A stretch of 61,374 bases of DNA from JAFNGF01 sp964567045. GTDB lineage: Bacteria > Planctomycetota > Phycisphaerae > Sedimentisphaerales > Anaerobacaceae. The notes beneath the pieces are model-generated. The model saw only the letters and a list, made by a program, of their open reading frames with translations. It was not told where the DNA came from and made no database searches. Both the position numbers and the translations under genes were made by a program. This document shows positions 1-8,325 of the stretch, piece after piece; position 1 is the first letter of the stretch, and each line of letters opens with the position of its first letter. Location of the stretch: assembly GCA_964567045.1 (NCBI GenBank), contig CAZMLE010000018.1, positions 1 to 61,374 on the forward strand, read 5' to 3'.

Positions 1-51
1 TGTCGCCGGTTTATTCTGTAACCCATCTTACCGGTTTGTACCAATATTTAG

Positions 52-76
52 CCCCCAAATTTATTTGGGGGTTTTT
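52..76 (+). terminator. Rho-independent terminator-like hairpin
   Basis: A 9-bp perfect stem CCCCCAAAT / ATTTGGGGG with a 2-nt loop is followed directly by five T. Read on the plus strand it would end a transcript entering from the left of the window. It follows the word ATTTAGCC, which recurs before other hairpins in this window (near 12997, 22650, 26500), so it may also belong to a dispersed repeat family. Confidence 0.6.
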
Positions 77-82
77 CGTCTG

Positions 83-457
83 CTACTGGCTAATGTGTGT
101 GGGACGCATTCGTTCGCCGACTTTCTTGAAGTGGGACAGGGCGCTTTCCCGGCTGTCGAAGTCCTGGTCGGTAAATAAGAGAGTAGTCTCTCCGATCAAG
201 ATTTGGTCTGCCTCGGCAAGAACGGTCTCCTGGCTGATTCTCCTGCCATTGATGAAGACCCCGTGTTTGCTCTTCATGTCCAGCGCATGATACCGGCTCG
301 TTTCTTTATCAAAGCGGATCTGCATGTGCTTACGCGAGACCAGGTCGTCTAATACCTGGATCAGGAGGGCCTCGTCCCGGCCAATCACATTTGTCCGATG
401 GCCAAGCGGGTAATAGTCACCTTTCTGTTCTCCGGACGTTATTATTATGGACGCCAT
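83..457 (-). CDS. FHA domain protein
   Basis: A 124-residue protein made of a single forkhead-associated domain, which in characterised families binds phosphothreonine peptides. The FHA signatures are visible: IGRDE near residue 25, SRKH near 41 and GVFINGRRI near 65. There is no signal peptide or membrane segment, so it is probably cytoplasmic. A GAGGG ribosome-binding site precedes the start. It is the last gene of a minus-strand cluster behind a ThuA-like protein (23-nt gap) and a small membrane protein. No kinase or phosphatase is next to it, so its partner is unknown. Confidence 0.9.
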   Translation of the reverse strand: MASIIITSGEQKGDYYPLGHRTNVIGRDEALLIQVLDDLVSRKHMQIRFDKETSRYHALDMKSKHGVFINGRRISQETVLAEADQILIGETTLLFTDQDFDSRESALSHFKKVGERMRPTHISQ

Positions 458-480
458 TTTAATCCCTCATTTAGACCTAT

Positions 481-1503
481 CTAATATCCGAGCTTGTGAT
501 CCGACGGTGCGCGCCCTCTTCTGTGCCCACCGAACCCGATGGGACTGGGATTATACTGGCCAACCAGAGTAACCGTGCTCTTGGCTGGAATCTTATCTTC
601 CATGCCCATGCACCAGTAGCAAGCATTTACAAGAAGGCGGCGAAAGCCTTCGTTCTTCAAATCGTCTCCGTGCCCCATAGTCGTAGCGAAAACGCGGGCA
701 GTTTTCCCTTGTTCGGCTGTATAAGTCTTGGTCCAGGCTACAGGCACCAGCTTCTTATCCGGATTGGGTTCATCCTGTGGGTTCATGCCCTTGAGCACCT
801 GTCCCATGATTAGGGGCTTACTGTCACCGCTTAGCGTTGTTATGCTGTAGACGTCTGATGGACCCCAGATATCATCAACGCCTTTGACTATGGGATGCTT
901 TTCCATGCCTTTAGCGATGAGCCCACGTGTGCTTTCTTTTTGGTGCTGTCCATAGTGGTTGATCCAGGTCTCGCCCAAAACCTGGCGTCCGTAGCCGCCG
1001 CTGAATTCCTTATTTTCAAAACTATATCTGGCATAGGGACTATCTTTGTGCTTGCGGTAATAGAATGGGTGCGTCGCTGTTCTCAGTCCCAAGATCGGCT
1101 TGCCTGAATTGGTGTAATCAATAATATATCTCATCTGCTCATCGGGCAGTTCACGGAAGCGGAGAAAGAGCACCATCAGGTCCGCGGTTTTAAGAGCTTC
1201 CAGACCGGGGATGTTGTCGACTGTAACAGGGTCGATTTCGCCAGTTTCTTTGTTGATGGCGAAAAGCACCGTGCATTTGAAGCCGTGGTGCACTGCCAAA
1301 ATCTTAGCTAACTGGGGCATAGATTCTTCCGAGCGGTACTCTTCATCGCCGGTGACAAAAACAATGTGCTTACCCTCGCCCGGACCGTTGCCGCCCTGGA
1401 GTACAACCCAGGGGTCGTCGGCCTTGACCGCGCTGCACAGTAGACAGCTCAGGCCCACAAACACAAGTGCCCAAAGCTCGATTGCATGTTTCATTCTGTT
1501 CAT
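481..1503 (-). CDS. Exported ThuA-like (GATase1-fold) protein
   Basis: A 340-residue protein with a Sec signal peptide (hydrophobic segment at about 11-27, cut after ...AVKA). The mature part resembles the ThuA / trehalose-utilisation family with a class I glutamine amidotransferase-like fold: a GKHIVFVTGDEEYRS start, LMVLFLRFRELP in the middle and GLRTATHPF near 140. Members are common in Planctomycetota and are usually annotated as putative sugar-related proteins without proven activity. The start is set by a strong AAGGAGG site. The two G-rich triplets of that site are also the last two Arg codons of the upstream gene, so the two are probably translationally coupled. Confidence 0.85.
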   Translation of the reverse strand: MNRMKHAIELWALVFVGLSCLLCSAVKADDPWVVLQGGNGPGEGKHIVFVTGDEEYRSEESMPQLAKILAVHHGFKCTVLFAINKETGEIDPVTVDNIPGLEALKTADLMVLFLRFRELPDEQMRYIIDYTNSGKPILGLRTATHPFYYRKHKDSPYARYSFENKEFSGGYGRQVLGETWINHYGQHQKESTRGLIAKGMEKHPIVKGVDDIWGPSDVYSITTLSGDSKPLIMGQVLKGMNPQDEPNPDKKLVPVAWTKTYTAEQGKTARVFATTMGHGDDLKNEGFRRLLVNACYWCMGMEDKIPAKSTVTLVGQYNPSPIGFGGHRRGRAPSDHKLGY

Positions 1504-1505
1504 GT

Positions 1506-1871
1506 TTACCTCCTTTGTTTTATATGCATCATCATTTCGTTAATGCGCCATTCGATTGATGAGAGTATCCAGAACTTGAAATGATTTATGCGCATCATGC
1601 AATGTAATAGATAGATGATTTTGAGCGACAGCGCCACCAGTGCCACCTCAATCATCAAAAGTCGTAATCGCTCCCCGCCGATTATCGAGACTACAACGGA
1701 TGCAGCCACGACTATGATAAATATGGCGTTGGCGAGTTTGGTGCGAAATTTGGGCACGCCCCCAATTTTGCCTACTATCGCTCTGACCCTTTCTTTTTCC
1801 TGCTGAAAGTGTTCCAACTGTCTTTTAAGGTCATCAATCTCGTTCTCATGGCTTTCTGGTTTCTCGTTCAT
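1506..1871 (-). CDS. Small coiled-coil membrane protein
   Basis: A 121-residue protein of no recognised family. An N-terminal charged helix likely to form a coiled coil (about 8-33) is followed by two predicted membrane helices (about 50-65 and 72-90) and an amphipathic His/Met-rich tail. The start at 1871 is chosen over one six codons upstream because AAGGAG sits at proper spacing before it. It ends two nucleotides before the ThuA-like gene, and its terminal AGG AGG codons form that gene's ribosome-binding site. It is the first gene of the FHA cluster. Confidence 0.75.
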   Translation of the reverse strand: MNEKPESHENEIDDLKRQLEHFQQEKERVRAIVGKIGGVPKFRTKLANAIFIIVVAASVVVSIIGGERLRLLMIEVALVALSLKIIYLLHCMMRINHFKFWILSSIEWRINEMMMHIKQRR

Positions 1872-1914
1872 AGACACTCCTTTCGCCAAGAAGACTCCAG
1901 TTCGATTCTCTGTT

Positions 1915-2105
1915 TGACAATTGAGAATTGTAAATTGACAATTGAAAATTGTAAATAGCAGTGAGCAGTTGTCGAGCTCGCCAACCCGCCTTGGGGGCGG
2001 CCCCGTAATTGGCGGGCAGAATTTTTATTGACAAAATCGCCAGTGTTTGACAGACTTACCCGCCAGCATAGTCCCAGCCGCTCCCTTACGGTCGCGGCTC
2101 TGGCT
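1915..2105. repeat. Dispersed repeat cluster in intergenic space
   Basis: The 1890-2177 gap has no gene. It holds an AT-rich AATTGTAAATTGACAATTG-type element (1915-1957), a G+C hairpin region around 1980-2020 (CCGCCTTGGGGGCGG), and an AGCCGCTCCCTTACGG element (2078-2100). Similar elements recur in the window (14598, 28929, 33570, 34944, 60315). Confidence 0.6.
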
Positions 2106-2177
2106 CGATTCGCCATTTGCGATATGCGATTATGTGTATCGAAGACCATTACAGACAATAATCAGGAGTAATAAGGA

Positions 2178-4970
2178 ATGACCAAAACGGTAGAAGCCAA
2201 GGGTCCGCCAGAAAATTCAAAATTCAAAATCCAAAATTCGAAACCTGTCCCGAGCCCTTCGGCTGCGCTCAGGGTAAACTCCGCCGAGGGATTCCCGACC
2301 AAAGGTCGGGTTGCAGGCTACCTGGAACGCGGCTGGGTTATCGCCAATCATAAGCTGGTCTCTTTCCACGCTGCATTTATTTCATCGGTGCTGAGTGTTC
2401 CAGCCGACGTCCAGAACAAGTTTGAGACGCTCCATTTCATGTTCGTAAGCTGGGAGACCTTCATCTCTTTAGCTATCTGGTATCTGTCCTGGCACATTGG
2501 CATTGCCATCCACGAGATGGGCCACTTCTTAACAGCCGTTAAGTTGACGGCTCTGAACAAAGATTCTCAGGAAAAAGCCAACGCCGTCGTTAAAGCCAGC
2601 CCCGAGCGAAGTCGAGGGGGCGGAGGCGGCAAGCTCGGATGGTACGCTAAGATGTTTCTGCTGATACCGTGGGGCAGGTTCTACGGCGTCAAAAAGGAAG
2701 GCGGCAACTTCGCTCCCGACGCGCCATACAACTTAGCTGTGGCGGCAGCCGCACCGATATGGAGCGGGTATTTGGCGCTTGTTTTTTTGCCCATTGCTGC
2801 GATCGGCATAGGCGTAGGGTTGGCCGCGAAAATAGATGTCCTTGTTTACATAGGTCGGTTCTTCCTGGCTCCGGGGTGCGTGGCCCTTCTGGACCGCCTC
2901 CTTGCAGACCCCGGCAAGCTCAGAGAATTCAGGGCCAGGGAAAAAATCGCCGCAGAGCAGGCCGCCAGGGCCGCCGCGGCAATTTCAAAGGAAAGCTGGC
3001 TGTATCAGGTAAAGCAGGTAAAAGAAAAACTGCTCAAAACCAGGATGCAAGAAGTCAGACTGCCGGACGGCACCAAGGTCACCGCTCCGTGGCAGTTCAG
3101 AAACTGCGCGATGGGCGGCCGGCATACCGAAAAGGAATACCCCGAAAGCAACATAAGCATGCAGGAAAGCATGTTTATGCCGCTGTCCGCAAAGACATAC
3201 GAAGATGCACAGGAAATGACGGTGAAATTACAATATCGCCTGAAGGAGATCATCGAGTCCGCCCCCGGGGCGAAGGTTATGGGCGTCGGCAGCGAAGGGG
3301 GCATCGCCACCTATGTGGATAAAGAACCCAACGACAGAGTGCCTGAACAGAGGATGTGGAGAATGATGAAACAGGCTATCCTCGATTGTGAGTATGTGCC
3401 AGGTGTAGATGTCGCGATTGCGCTTGATCCGGCTGCGTCGGAATTGGAAAACGCCTACCGCGAAGAGACCGGGCAGAAGGACTCAGTCGGAATGTATCGC
3501 TTCTGGCGAGACAAGAGCAAGGTCGACATGAGCCGGGATGACATACTTGCACTTTACAAACAAGCCATGGACGAAGGGATACCCGTCCTTTCGATCGAGG
3601 ACGGATTCGGGGAGCTGGACCATGCCGGCTGGAAACTACTGATGAAGGAGCTCGGGGACAAGATATTTATTATCGGCGACGATCTGGTCACCACCAAAGA
3701 CCAGAACATTGAAGCCTGCGCCAAGAACGAGGAAATCAATGCCGCTCTTATCAAAGCCAACCAGATCGGAACTCTGTCAGAAACGGTGCTGGCAATGCTA
3801 ACGGCAATCGCTTACGGGGCAGAACTGGTGGTCTCTCACCGTTCCAAGTCGCCGAATGACCCCTTTGAGGCAGAAATCTCCACAGCAATGAACGCCCTCG
3901 GCATGAAGGCAGGCGGCGGGGCTAACACCGAGAGGCTGCAAAAGTACGGACGCGTCATGGAAATAATGGCCCTGGTTAAGGCCTCGCGGAGAGAAATGAC
4001 AGACCAGGAAAGGAAGGAAATAGAAGAAACCGTTAAAGAATTGGTACGGATACTGACCGGCATAGAAGACGTGAGCATTATGCCGGATGCGGCTGAAATC
4101 GATATTGCCGGGTTGTTAATGCGCATGTTAGCTATCGAAGCAGTCAGCGGCACCGAAGAAGCAACCAATGCGGGCATTCCTTCTGCGGCAGCAACCTTAT
4201 TCCTGGGTAAGACCGGCACCATCCGATTCAAAGGTTCGACCCCTCTGGGAACTTCTGCCGGCGTGGACGAGGCAATCCACTACGTAGACAGCATCATCAC
4301 CGCTGGTGAGCTCACCAAGAAGTACCCGGATCTATTTAATGATGCTGGAGACGGCACATATCGCTTCAAGAAAGGCCTGGACTTTGCCGCTATCAAAGCC
4401 AAGAATGATGAGAAGCTGCTGAATCGTTGGAGAGAGGCCAGACGCTACGACGGCAAAGGCTGTATGGAGGCGGTCAGGCATATCGAAACCGTGCTTGCCA
4501 AAGCCTTCATGGGAAGGAGGCTTGCACAACTCGGCAGTCTGCTTGACGTAGACAGAGAGCTGCTCCGCCTTGAGAGCGAACAAGCGGTGGCTGCAGGAAT
4601 GCTCGCCAAAGGGGCTGCAGTTGACGATAAGATACATGTGATGCAAAGAAAAGGCGTTCTGGGAATGAATGCCATTCTATCTTTGTCGTTGGCTTTGGGT
4701 CGGGCAATTGCGGCCAGCCAGGGCAAAGAGCTATGGCAGCTCATTCGAGAAATGGCAGCCGAAACCATGGCAAAGTTCGTGGCGGCAAATGCGGGCGACG
4801 GCGAGGGACACCGCCCTGCGGGAAACCAGAAAAAAGATTTGGTAACTCTTAAAACTACGGACTTTGAAGAGCTTAAAACTCTGTTTAGAGAGACCGCTCA
4901 GCAGGCAATCCAAAAGAACGAAAAGATTTACGAACTGCTCAGAGAGCAACTGCCTGTTTATCCGGTGTAG
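2178..4970 (+). CDS. Membrane HExxH domain fused to a domain-permuted enolase
   Basis: 930 residues in two parts. Residues about 55-250 form a polytopic membrane domain with HEMGH at 112-116 (the M50/site-2-protease metal motif) and hydrophobic stretches near 90-125, 155-165, 183-215 and 220-240. Residues about 300-600 are the enolase catalytic barrel. By alignment with E. coli enolase the key residues are present: H316 in GGRH, E330, E373 in GSEGG, D417, E474 in SIEDG, D501 in GDD, K526 in KANQIG, H554-R555-S556, K577. The enolase N-terminal domain follows instead of preceding: the loop-like GTSAG near 691-695, EAIHYVD at 698-704 and NAILSLSLALGRAIA at 831-845, about 650-860. So the order is C-domain then N-domain, a circular permutation. 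Repeat-derived stretches lie at 15-46 and 140-147. Known enolases convert 2-phosphoglycerate to phosphoenolpyruvate in the cytoplasm; activity here is inferred from residues only. Confidence 0.85.
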   Translation: MTKTVEAKGPPENSKFKIQNSKPVPSPSAALRVNSAEGFPTKGRVAGYLERGWVIANHKLVSFHAAFISSVLSVPADVQNKFETLHFMFVSWETFISLAIWYLSWHIGIAIHEMGHFLTAVKLTALNKDSQEKANAVVKASPERSRGGGGGKLGWYAKMFLLIPWGRFYGVKKEGGNFAPDAPYNLAVAAAAPIWSGYLALVFLPIAAIGIGVGLAAKIDVLVYIGRFFLAPGCVALLDRLLADPGKLREFRAREKIAAEQAARAAAAISKESWLYQVKQVKEKLLKTRMQEVRLPDGTKVTAPWQFRNCAMGGRHTEKEYPESNISMQESMFMPLSAKTYEDAQEMTVKLQYRLKEIIESAPGAKVMGVGSEGGIATYVDKEPNDRVPEQRMWRMMKQAILDCEYVPGVDVAIALDPAASELENAYREETGQKDSVGMYRFWRDKSKVDMSRDDILALYKQAMDEGIPVLSIEDGFGELDHAGWKLLMKELGDKIFIIGDDLVTTKDQNIEACAKNEEINAALIKANQIGTLSETVLAMLTAIAYGAELVVSHRSKSPNDPFEAEISTAMNALGMKAGGGANTERLQKYGRVMEIMALVKASRREMTDQERKEIEETVKELVRILTGIEDVSIMPDAAEIDIAGLLMRMLAIEAVSGTEEATNAGIPSAAATLFLGKTGTIRFKGSTPLGTSAGVDEAIHYVDSIITAGELTKKYPDLFNDAGDGTYRFKKGLDFAAIKAKNDEKLLNRWREARRYDGKGCMEAVRHIETVLAKAFMGRRLAQLGSLLDVDRELLRLESEQAVAAGMLAKGAAVDDKIHVMQRKGVLGMNAILSLSLALGRAIAASQGKELWQLIREMAAETMAKFVAANAGDGEGHRPAGNQKKDLVTLKTTDFEELKTLFRETAQQAIQKNEKIYELLREQLPVYPV

Positions 4971-4981
4971 GACATCGAATT

Positions 4982-5065
4982 AACCACGGATTTCACAGAT
5001 TTCACTGAGTTATTTTTCACTTCTTAATCCGTGCTTATCTGTGTTAATCTGTGGTTTATATATGG
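4982..5065. repeat. CGGATT/CTGTGTTAATCTG dispersed repeat
   Basis: Starts AACCACGGATTTCACAG and ends ATCTGTGTTAATCTGTGG, so its ends are imperfect inverted copies. Related words lie at 8497-8585. It fills most of the gap before the next gene. No promoter is clear. Confidence 0.6.
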
Positions 5066-5073
5066 TTTAGGCC

Positions 5074-5592
5074 ATGGATGGGCAAAATATCGTCCGAAAG
5101 CTCATATTTATGGTCTTTTTTGGCATCGGCGCGGCAGCCGTGGCCGGGGCCATCCTTTGCGATGACTTGACTGCGTACTTTCGGAACAGGCAACTGTTAA
5201 AGAACGCGCAAGAATCCCTAGAGCAACTGAAATCTCTGAACACCGACTACGATGTGCTGCTTAGTCAGTTAGACGCAGATCCCAACCTATTTGAGCGGAT
5301 TGCCCCGGCTGCTCTGGGCATTGAGCGTCAGGAGCCAAACACCGTGTACCCCAGCGCAACGGTGGAGCAATTGGCTATTGCCAGACGTGCCCTGAGCCCT
5401 GCCGAAGGGAGGGCCCTGGCTCAAAATTCAAAATTCCCGCCGGAGGCGGGCCCTGTTTGGCTTACTCGCTGTAGCGAACCCCGCCGGCGAGTGGTGCTAT
5501 TTTTTGTTGGTGCTGGACTTGTTCTCATTTCCTTTGTATGTTTTGCTCCAATGAAGCCAGCGCCTGCCGAGAGGGATGAGGAACAGAGCTGA
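5074..5592 (+). CDS. Small protein with TM-coiled coil-TM layout
   Basis: 172 residues, family not recognised. A predicted membrane helix at about 9-28 is followed by a Leu/Gln-rich helix (35-65) likely to be a coiled coil, a segment ending ERQEPNTVYP (about 90-99), and a second membrane helix at 146-164. The first half loosely recalls FtsB/DivIC-type septum proteins, but this is weak. Residues about 115-135 include QNSKFPPEAGP, which looks like a translated dispersed repeat. No clear ribosome-binding site precedes the ATG, so the start is uncertain. Confidence 0.6.
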   Translation: MDGQNIVRKLIFMVFFGIGAAAVAGAILCDDLTAYFRNRQLLKNAQESLEQLKSLNTDYDVLLSQLDADPNLFERIAPAALGIERQEPNTVYPSATVEQLAIARRALSPAEGRALAQNSKFPPEAGPVWLTRCSEPRRRVVLFFVGAGLVLISFVCFAPMKPAPAERDEEQS

Positions 5593-5970
5593 TTGGCCAG
5601 GCTGGGTAGTTTCAGGTGGTGTTCGCTGCTATATGCAGTTAGGATAATTCGTGAATTAAATTTTCCAGTTCTGTGACGGCTGCTTCACTAGTCCCAAAAC
5701 AAGCGAGTTTTTTTGGCCTTAAATACTATGGAGTCGATAACTTTGTCGAATCGCCCGGCTCGGATTCTGCCTCTATTGACGAAAACGAAATAATGGGAGA
5801 CTTGTCCTGAATCAGCCGTAGCCCTGAGCATGGCCGAAGGAGCGGTTGAAGGATACGAGACACGAAATTGTTTGGTGGGAATTGCAACTGTTGATTTCTT
5901 GGGTGCGACGATTGAATAACGGGCCAGAAATCGACGATTTTGAAGAAAAAAAGCACATTTTTCTAAAGAA
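5593..5970. other. Non-coding or decayed stretch
   Basis: No convincing gene. A minus-strand open frame (5688-6056) contains a CTTCGGCC-type repeat at about 5815-5835 and runs into the promoter of the next operon. The next frame on the same strand continues with a protein-like tail (LACFGTSEAAVTELENLIHE, about 5645-5700). This could be a frameshifted relic of a small minus-strand gene. I could not assign a family. Confidence 0.35.
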
Positions 5971-5976
5971 TTACCC

Positions 5977-6005
5977 TTGACAAACGATACTATCGATAGT
6001 ATTAT
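5977..6005 (+). promoter_or_regulatory. Sigma-70 promoter with overlapping palindromic operator
   Basis: A consensus -35 box TTGACA (5977-5982) and a -10 box TATTAT (6000-6005) are separated by 17 nt. A perfect 16-bp palindrome, ATACTATCGATAGTAT (5987-6002), fills the spacer and overlaps the -10 box. A protein bound there would block RNA polymerase. The operon it drives encodes a ribbon-helix-helix domain protein, a class that binds short palindromes, so autoregulation is a reasonable inference. Confidence 0.8.
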
Positions 6006-6022
6006 CTTATCAGAGACGAAAA

Positions 6023-6340
6023 ATGAAAAAGTGCTTGTTTCTGATACCAACGTCATACAACGATGGGAAAGAGATATCTTCGGACGTAATGTCCGAAATT
6101 TTCGATGAACTCTTTGCTGAGTGTGGTCCGTATTCGGTCACTGGAATAACTCAGGGCATATGGGAACTGAAGGATGGCACTAGGGTGAAGGACAATTCAC
6201 TGACTGTATGGACTGTAATAGATGACGAAAAAGTCGCGATATTGAAAAAACTCATTAAGAAGTTTGCGCGAATACTGAACCAGGAAGCCGTATATTTTGA
6301 AGTCACGGACTGGACAGGAGAATTCATTAGGCCGGAATGA
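6023..6340 (+). CDS. Hypothetical 105-residue protein, first gene of accessory operon
   Basis: I do not recognise the family with certainty. The N-terminus KCLFLIPTSYNDGKE, the central GIWELKDG and the closing YFEVTDWTGEFI suggest a small alpha/beta cytoplasmic domain. There is no signal peptide or membrane helix. It lies 17 nt after the -10 box of a strong promoter with a palindromic operator. The next start codon (6358) follows 17 nt after its stop, so it is probably co-transcribed with the GIY-YIG fusion and the methylase. An antidote, regulator or accessory subunit role is possible but unsupported. Confidence 0.7.
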   Translation: MKKCLFLIPTSYNDGKEISSDVMSEIFDELFAECGPYSVTGITQGIWELKDGTRVKDNSLTVWTVIDDEKVAILKKLIKKFARILNQEAVYFEVTDWTGEFIRPE

Positions 6341-6357
6341 ATATTTGGAGAACTGCC

Positions 6358-7491
6358 ATGGATAAAACATGCGACCTGCTTAAAAAAGCCAAGGAACTCT
6401 ACAGTAAAACAGATACCTGGGCTGATTTCTCTAATACATTGTTTGATCCTTTTGATGGGGAGATAGTGCGTGCTTTCCCTATGCAAAGTGAGAGAGAGAG
6501 CTTTCGGAAAACAGAAGAGTATAGACTCATCCGAGAACTTCTTCAGAACAAGCTGAATGAAACTGGCTTGGTACACGGTGCTACTCCGAAGAAGAGCGGA
6601 AAGTTTGTTGTCAGACTACCGCGGTCGCTCCATAGTGCCCTCGAAGCTGAGGCAGAAGCGGAAGGCACCAGCTTAAATCAACTGGTAGTCGCGAAACTCG
6701 CCGTGCAACTAGACAACTTGGCGGGGGGGAGGTTGGCGAGTATAATTCAGGCTTTCGGTGAGGTCCGGGACGGATACTCTGTTGATCGGGTTATTGCAGA
6801 CCCCCAACTAAACCGGAGGTTTTTAAGAAGATGTAGAGAGTTTGGCCTTTCAGGGACAGATTACGACCTGAATTGGGCCCTTATGAATGCAAGAAAGAAA
6901 GGGGACCTTTCTCATCTGCCCAAGACAAAACGGTATACTATAAGCGAGATTGATGAGTTTGAGTATGCTAGCGAGTTGGCTGTGAGATATTTGCAGCAAG
7001 AGAAAACCGTTTCATTGGATCAAATAATGTGTGATCCCGAGTTGGCGGGCGAATTTGATGGGTACGCATCCAGATTGGCCCCTGGGTTCAGTTCTCTTCA
7101 GTACCGCTGGGCGGCGTTAGGATTACGAAAGGCAGGGCGATTGGGTGGTGAGGCTGGGGAAATTGATAGGATGCCGGACTTAGATCCTTTGGGGAAAGTA
7201 GCTACGCTCCGATTAGGAAAAGTGCCTGAAGTTGGAGGCCTCTATTTGTTTTCAAGTGAAGATGAACGCGTATTTTTAGGGCAAACAGACAATTTGCGTC
7301 ATCGGATGGACCGGCACATGGAGGTTAGTGCGTCTCATGGTTTACCGGATTGGTTGTGGGATACAAAGAAGAAACCTCTTCAGATTTGGGTTGCTGGATT
7401 GCCTGAGGTAACTCGAAGCATTCGACAGAAAATGGAGGTTTTGCTCGTGAGGATGTGGAAGCCTTTGCTAAATCTCCCAAGAGCTGCCTGA
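6358..7491 (+). CDS. Ribbon-helix-helix / GIY-YIG nuclease-like fusion
   Basis: 377 residues. The start at 6358 is preferred over 6337 because GGAG lies six bases before it. Residues about 80-117 form a HicB/CopG-type ribbon-helix-helix: KFVVRLPRSLHSALEAEAE followed by GTSLNQLVVAKLA. The middle (about 120-285) is unassigned and holds two similar segments with a repeated Asp-Pro-(Q/E)-Leu motif. The C-terminus from about 292 reads as GIY-YIG: GLYLF, FLGQTDNLRHRMDRH with the catalytic-type Arg, and MEVLLVRMWKPLLN with the Glu and terminal Asn. The second Tyr of the motif is Phe. The fusion predicts a DNA-binding nuclease whose N-terminal part may bind the operator at 5987. The next gene is a Dam-type methylase, which suggests restriction-modification or defence; this is inference. 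Confidence 0.75.
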   Translation: MDKTCDLLKKAKELYSKTDTWADFSNTLFDPFDGEIVRAFPMQSERESFRKTEEYRLIRELLQNKLNETGLVHGATPKKSGKFVVRLPRSLHSALEAEAEAEGTSLNQLVVAKLAVQLDNLAGGRLASIIQAFGEVRDGYSVDRVIADPQLNRRFLRRCREFGLSGTDYDLNWALMNARKKGDLSHLPKTKRYTISEIDEFEYASELAVRYLQQEKTVSLDQIMCDPELAGEFDGYASRLAPGFSSLQYRWAALGLRKAGRLGGEAGEIDRMPDLDPLGKVATLRLGKVPEVGGLYLFSSEDERVFLGQTDNLRHRMDRHMEVSASHGLPDWLWDTKKKPLQIWVAGLPEVTRSIRQKMEVLLVRMWKPLLNLPRAA

Positions 7492-7530
7492 TGTTTACGG
7501 GTACTCGTATTGATTTTGGGATGACAAGGG

Positions 7531-8325
7531 ATGTTACTTAGGCCACCAGTTAAATGGCACGGGGGGAAATATTACTTGGCGAAACGGATTATCTCTTTGT
7601 TTCCTCCTCATCGGATTTATTTGGAGCCTTTTGGGGGAGCCGCTTCTGTATTATTGAACAAGGCTCCTGTAGAGGTGGAGGCATATAATGACCTCCACTT
7701 GAAGATAACTCGGCTATTTCGAGTCCTTCAAAAGCAAGGTCAGGATTTTATAGATCTCGTCAAGTTTGTCCCCTACAGCGAATACGAGTTCGAGAGTGCT
7801 GCTCATTATCCATCGGGCGCTTCAGACCTAGATAAAGCCGTATGTGATTTTATAAGGTGGAGACAGTCTTTTGGAGGGAGAGCAAAAAGTTGGAGTTACA
7901 CGACGAGACGAGCGCGCGGCGGTATGGCAGGAGACGTTAACGCTTGGTGGACTGCAATAGAGCAACTGCCCGAAATAGTAGAGAGACTGCGGCGTGTCCA
8001 GATCTTATGCCAGCCTGCCATTGATGCAATAAGGCGGTTCGATCACCCCGAGGCTCTGATTTATTGTGACCCCCCTTATTTGCACGAGACACGGGCGCCC
8101 ACTAGTAGGGAGGTGTACGGAATAGAGATGAATGCTGAGGAGCATTATGAACTTGGATGCGTATTAAACAGATGCAGAAGCAAAATAGTCATTAGTGGGT
8201 ACCCCTCCCCTCTATATGACGACATCTTTAGATCTTGGCGACGTGTCGAGTTTGACATAGCAAACCATGCGGCTGGCGGGCATAAGAAATCGCGTAAGCG
8301 TGAAACACTATGGCTGAACTGGTAG
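7531..8325 (+). CDS. Dam-type (D12 class) DNA adenine N6-methyltransferase
   Basis: 264 residues, the usual length of this family. The AdoMet-binding part shows the KWHGGK start (8-13) and LEPFGGAASV (31-40). Catalytic DPPY follows a Tyr-Cys pair at about 180, and the tail SGYPSPLYDD matches other D12 enzymes. It methylates adenine N6 in a short target, in many relatives GATC; the target cannot be read from sequence. It is third in the operon with the unknown protein and the GIY-YIG fusion, 39 nt behind the latter. No cognate endonuclease of classical type is present, so the GIY-YIG protein is the obvious candidate partner. Confidence 0.9.
   Translation: MLLRPPVKWHGGKYYLAKRIISLFPPHRIYLEPFGGAASVLLNKAPVEVEAYNDLHLKITRLFRVLQKQGQDFIDLVKFVPYSEYEFESAAHYPSGASDLDKAVCDFIRWRQSFGGRAKSWSYTTRRARGGMAGDVNAWWTAIEQLPEIVERLRRVQILCQPAIDAIRRFDHPEALIYCDPPYLHETRAPTSREVYGIEMNAEEHYELGCVLNRCRSKIVISGYPSPLYDDIFRSWRRVEFDIANHAAGGHKKSRKRETLWLNW

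Noticed and set aside
6023..8325. Prophage remnant
   Set aside because: Dam and GIY-YIG genes occur in phages, but no structural, integrase or lysis gene accompanies them, and no tRNA-end duplication is visible at 8789.
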